The notes below the pieces were generated by a model that saw nothing but the letters and a program-made list of their open reading frames with translations, searched no databases and was not told the DNA's origin. This document shows positions 25,901 to 31,900 of a stretch of DNA of 64,000 nucleotides, piece by piece. A program made the position numbers and the translations under genes. How positions within the stretch are numbered: the first letter of the stretch is position 1; each line of letters opens with the position of its first letter. This DNA is from Beroe forskalii (lineage: Eukaryota; Ctenophora; Nuda; Beroida; Beroidae), in NCBI GenBank assembly GCA_011033025.1, contig WFMF01000271.1, forward strand, positions 172,514-236,513, read 5' to 3'.

Positions 25901-28900
25901 GTGTCACAGCAGTCGCCTGTCGCTACTACTAATAGCGACTGAATACCTTATTACACGAAATTTAGAGATCATAAAGGGAAGGTTACACAAATTAAGGTGA
26001 AAATAAAAACCAGTTACCTTAATTTCATGTAACCTTATATTAGTGCCCACTTAATTTTGTGGTTCATTTCATATTTTGTAAGTTTATTTGAAATTTTGAT
26101 TGCACAATTTTTAGGAAAAAATCTATAATTCAGCAAGAGTTGCAATAAATACGCAGGATCTTAGTCAAGGAAGATTCTGAAATCATTGTACCAACACAGT
26201 GTACACTTAAAACCACTTAAAGAGATATTGCTGATAATAGAAATGGATCAGATCACAGAATCAGGAACAGAATTAGAAGAAAATTGAATTGATTCTTCAT
26301 TTAAATTTAAATTGTGAATCGTTCGATTCTTTTCAAAGCAATACTTAGTGACAAATTGGATGCGTTGTCAAAAATTAAGGTTACAGAAAAAGAGGGTGTA
26401 ATGAAAATAAGAAGGGTAGAAATTAAGGAGCACTAAATTAAGGTGAAATTCGAGTCGATCACCTTAATTAGTGATCTCTTAATTTCGTGTAATAAGGTAT
26501 GTGAGAATTCGAACCATCAAGTGGGCGTCTCCAACTTAACACTTTCAGTTACAATAACGGGTTCATATCAACTGCTATTGATAATGGGGCATATTAAATG
26601 CAAATATGCATCACAGTGCCCACATACAGTGGCGTCAGAAAAATAAAGTCTGGGTCAATTGCATTATATAAATAAACAATTCCCCGAACTCTTTGATAAC
26701 ATTTCCTTCACATATCCTTCACACATCCTTTAACATATCCATATTGGATTTGGTGACGAGAAGAGTAGTGATATCCTAATTTGATTGATATCTTTCGTAA
26801 TGCACTCCCGTTCTAACCCGATCATAACTTGACGTTTGCCAAGTATAATAGGTAAGCGTCAAGTTACGATCGTGCGGCATAATATTACCTTAGTACACCT
26901 AAGAACGGCATCACGTAATTGGCGCGCACTTTAAGATCGGCGCACTTTATTAGTGCGGTTTTATGACTTGAGATCGAAAACGATAATCGATATGGAATTG
27001 AGAACCGAAATATGTATATAAAAACGAATTCGAAAAACGCAAAATTCACGAAATTGTTCACTTAGTTTCATGTGCACTTAGTACTGTAAAGCCCCAAACC
27101 GCACTAATTAAGTGACGCCGTTCTTAAGTGTACTAAGGTAATCCTCGGTAAAAACCGAGGCCGGGTACTCAGCCGACCTCAAACCGAGAAGTTACTTTTC
27201 TGATGCTGACCGAGGTCTCGTCTTTGATAGTCCTCGTTATTAAATAACGAGGCCGTGGACTCGGCCGATCAGTGGTCCTGAGTCCTCACTCTATTGTCCT
27301 GCGCTATGCCGCCATAACAAAGTTAAGACACAGTAGGTGATTTCAGTTTTTTTTAAGACACAACGTGAGCCAACCGACTCCTATTTCCGAGAGCTAAAGA
27401 GAATTGTCAGTTTGTCTTGGGATATTAGCCAATATTTGACCTTATTCAATAGTAACTACAACTAGATGGACTGGACATCTGTAAGAACTATAGTAACGTC
27501 AATGTGACAAGGAAATTTGAAACAGTCCAGGATACTATTCATGCGGACATGCTACGATCAAGTATCATTGTTTTGGGGAAAGCTAAGCGAGCTGCACACG
27601 CCACAAAAATAACTAATGTTAATGTCCAGAGTGAGAATCTTTCACGAAGAAAACAAAAGGGAGGATTTGCTCCGTCTGTGACTTGATGTTGTGGGATATC
27701 TCCTGAACAGTCTTCTTTCTGGTTTCCGGCACCAGTAGCAGAGCAAAGACAAACCAAAGTAATCCCATGGCTCCGAATATGATGAAAGTGTACCATCCTA
27801 TTTCCTTGAAGATCGAGTCATACGAGAAGAGGATGATAAGGCCGCAACTCCAGTTGAATCCGATGCAGATACTGTTGGTCCTGCCCCGTGTCTCAGGCGG
27901 GGTTATCTCATTGACAATAAGCATGGGTATAGGTCCCAGGCTGGCTGAAAACCCGATGATAAAGATGAATACCGAGGCAATGGCAAGCTGTACATTCCAC
28001 TCTCCTTGGCAACCCCACTCACCAGAAGCACAAGACTGAGCCACTGCCAGACTGACATGAGACCCTGCAGTTACCAGGAATCCGATGAGCAAGAGGGGTC
28101 TCCTACCCAGCCTGTCCGTAGTAATAGCAGCTATCACTGCCGTACCCAGATTCACTAGTCCAGTGCCAAAGGTTGTAAGCTCCTTGCTGGATACGTTGAG
28201 TTGTTCAAATAACGAGGGTGTGTAACTCAGGACCACACTGAAAGCACTCAGTTGCTGTGCACTGTGCAGCCCGATGCCAATGATGAGGGCAAGTCTGTGG
28301 CGAGGTGTACAGAGGATCTCCCTGAATGACAAGACTGCGGGGGACTCATCCATCTCTTGCTCCAGATCCCTCACTTCTTCTGGTAGCAATCTCCTGCGGT
28401 AATGCAGCAGAGAATTGACAGCCTGTTCGGTATCCTTCTTGTTGACAGCAAGGAATGGAGGCGGCTCAGGGCAGAAGATGAGGATCAGGATCTGGTATAG
28501 GGCTGGTAGGACTGGGAAGGCGAACACTAGCCTCCACCCTAATTCTCCAGAGCCCATAACTTGACTTGAGCTAAAAAGCAGAGCCATCAGAGATCCAGCT
28601 ATCTCAGCAAGGAACATGTTAGTGAGACCCGAGCTGACGCCAAATCCAAAACCCACAACTATCCTACCAGCAAGTAACATGGCCGGGTGCTGGCATGTTG
28701 CCATAAGCACACTCCCCAATACGAAGGGAACGGAGTTGAACATCAGACCTCGGGTTCTCCCCACGTTATCAGCAATGTAACCCCCAAGGAGAGCCCCAAT
28801 CAGACCCCCGATAGGGTTACCGCTGATGATAGCACTAATGTAGAGGTCATCGGTATCGAAGTGGGCCTTTACTCGGGCCATGGTCAGAACAACGACAGTG

Positions 28901-31900
28901 AAGGTGTAGCCGACTTGGAATGCCCCTCCTGATACCACAGCGGAGATGGCGAGCCAAAACTTCAGACTGCAGTTCCTGAATCCGTTATCCGATCGCCTTC
29001 CTTCGTCGGCCTCTTCTTTCATAGTGTCTGGGGAACTGCAATGGTGTTTGTTTCTTTTTTCTTTATTGTAGTACTGTGATACAATTTGAAAGTTTGAAGG
29101 GAAAGATATATCATCTTAGCAGATCTCGAAGCAAAAACTCAAAAAGAGAAAAAAGAAAACAACAATAGAACAATGAAATTTTGTCACGGTCGATATCGCT
29201 TCTGTAATCACAACGTTAGAAAGTTAGGTATTGGTGCGCTTGAAAATAGCCTGACTCCCGTGACTCAATCAGTTGATATCTAAGTAACAAGGCACAAGAC
29301 GTAGCAGCAAGATAGAGGATAAAGATAGTACAATCAACAACGCGTGGTATAAGTGCACCTCTATCCAATGATCTAGCCAATGATTTACTCAGGTCAAACA
29401 GCTAACAGAATTACCATAGGGCATAGCCGTGTCTCATCTAGATATAATCACAGGAATCCAATTTCCCTGAAACAAGTATTTTTATCCATTCCTCGTGACA
29501 TACCTTCCGTTTGACAGTGCTGCGTTGCATTGTCTCGGGCTATCATCGCAGAAGTTGTTACAGCAGTCTTTACTACAAAAGTACTAATAGCGACTGAAAA
29601 TGTGAGAATTGGAACCACCAAGTGGACGTCTCATACTTAACACTTTCAGTTACAATAACGAGTTCACATCAACTGCTATAGATAAGGGGCATTTATGCAA
29701 ATATGCATCACAATTCACAGTGCTCACGTGCAGTGGAGTCAGAAAGATAAAGTCTGGGTCAATTGCATTATATCACTTAACAGATCCCCAGAATCCTTGA
29801 TAACATTTCCCTGAACATCAAGCATATCCAACATATCCCTTCACATATCCTTTGACATATCCCATAACATATCCATATTGGAATTGGTGACGAGACGAGT
29901 AGTGATATCCTAATTTGATTGATATCTTTCGTAATGCACTCCCGTTCTTACCCGATCGTAACTTGACGTTTGCCAAGTATAGGTAAGCGTCAAGTTACGA
30001 TCTTACAGCATAATATTGATCCTCGGTAAAAACCAAGGCCTAGTCCTTAGCCGACCTCAAACCTTGAAGTGACTTCTCTGATGCTGACCGAGACCGAGTC
30101 TTCGATAGTCCTCACTCCTCGTTATTGAATGCCGAGGACCCGGCCGATCATTGGAGGGTGACTCTATCGTCCTGCCCTAGTGAGTGCCGAGTGGCCACGA
30201 TATACTGAACATAATATACTGAATACTACGACTGGTAATATAGAAAAATAAACCATCAAGGTCGAAAAAGATCTCCATTGTGTTAAGTAACCAATTTCCG
30301 TACCGCAGTTATTTAATTCAATAACCTATGAATTATGATCCCTTTGCTCCTATGATACAACCAATGCCAATGCCAACTCCAGTATTGCGTTTGTAGTGCA
30401 ATTGAATAATTTCTGCGCTATAACAAAGTTAAGACACAGTAGGTGATTTCAGACACAACGTGAGCCAACCGACTCCTATTTCCGAGAGCTAAAGAGATTT
30501 TTCAGTGTCTTGTGATATTATTTAATATTTGACCTTATTCAATAATTTGCCAGATTCAATAGTGTGAGCTAAACAACATAAATCTCGGCGTGATGTGATA
30601 AGAATGAGATTCCATTGGAAATTAACATTTTGATATTAACACATCCTCAATTCCCAGGATAGAATGTTACAGAGTAACGTACAGGTTTCTTTCATCGTCA
30701 GTTTGCATAAAGCAATGGCTATCATCATGTGCCTTGTATTTTGCTTTCGTTTCTTTAGAATGAGGCGATTCCCAAAAGCAAAAATTCTTTATACCCACTC
30801 AATGAAAGGACAGCGGTATCAAGTTACCAAGTCTAGAGTTTTACAATTACCAGTAATCGAAAATGAATAAGGTAGATAACGTTATCATTTGTATCACGAA
30901 TCAGAAGCGGCTCATGTTCTGATACATGGCAGTGCTCATTTCTCAAATCCTATATACCTTTCCAATTGTTACTTTTTAAATTGACCAAATATAGCTTTAG
31001 TACTTTGAAGACCAAATCATTTCGTGTTTGGTTTCGTATTTTTTATAGATACAGTTTTTATCAATCATAAAATTCTTCCCAGGAGTCTGTAACCTTTGGC
31101 TTTCTTCACTACGCATTTCTAATAAGAGCGTTCAGGTATAGTTAATCATGTGTCAGTGCTGCACTCACTGCTGTGTGGAGCAACACACTCACCGCTCCCA
31201 TGACATTACCATCATATTGTGTGGGGTGGGTGTCTCCGGGCAGGTTGTAACTCTGACCTTCCTCCTGATCTCCCTGTACCACAACATCTCCCACCCTCCG
31301 GCCACCCTCAGCCTGGCCCTCCTGGAGCCTGGTCTCAGTCTCCTGGTCACGCTGGCTCTGCTCCTTCTTAACCTGCGAATCCTTAACCCGGGCCCTGAGG
31401 ACCATGTGTTGGTAAAACTCAGGACATGGTCCTCCCTCCTCCTTCTGCTGGTTCAGGTGGCAGGCACCTTGCTCCTGATCCTCTGGTATGCAGCCACCTT
31501 ACAGAACATGCCGCTCTGTAAAGACCAGGACGTAACGCCCTGTTTGAAGCGCGTTGGCACTTTGGGAATGTGTGTGGGCTTCGTCAAAGCGCTCGCAGCA
31601 ATCGATTATTTGGTTTTGTTTATCTGGGCGTACAGAGGAAGGAATGATGAAGCTGTAGATTATATTGTGCGACCGATCCTGTAACTTTGGGACTTTTTAT
31701 GCTCGTCCAAAGTCTTCTTTACTTTCCGTGAATAAATATAATATAGTGAATCAAATGACAGGAATGTGGCTTGATACATCTGACATTCAAGCCTTATGTA
31801 CTGTGTTAATTTGTGTTCTGAGTGATTTAAACCATTATTGATAAATCAAAGAAAAAATATATTATCTCAATTATTCGAATTTCTGGTTTATTCATGTAGC

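Larger units (their letters stand above)
25847..27618. other. Spacer between transporter copies B and C
   Basis: Aligns with 29023-30545 downstream of copy C's start, apart from two extra elements (25944-26499 and 26885-27141). It includes a hairpin GATCATAACTTGACGTTTGCC with its complement at 26818-26872, and GC-rich inverted words CCTCGGTAAAAACCGAGG at 27143-27160. 27456-27618 resembles the 3' flank of copy B. No gene. Confidence 0.7.

Noticed and set aside
30664..30870. 68-codon plus-strand frame
   Set aside because: No recognisable domain, no neighbouring signals, length expected by chance.
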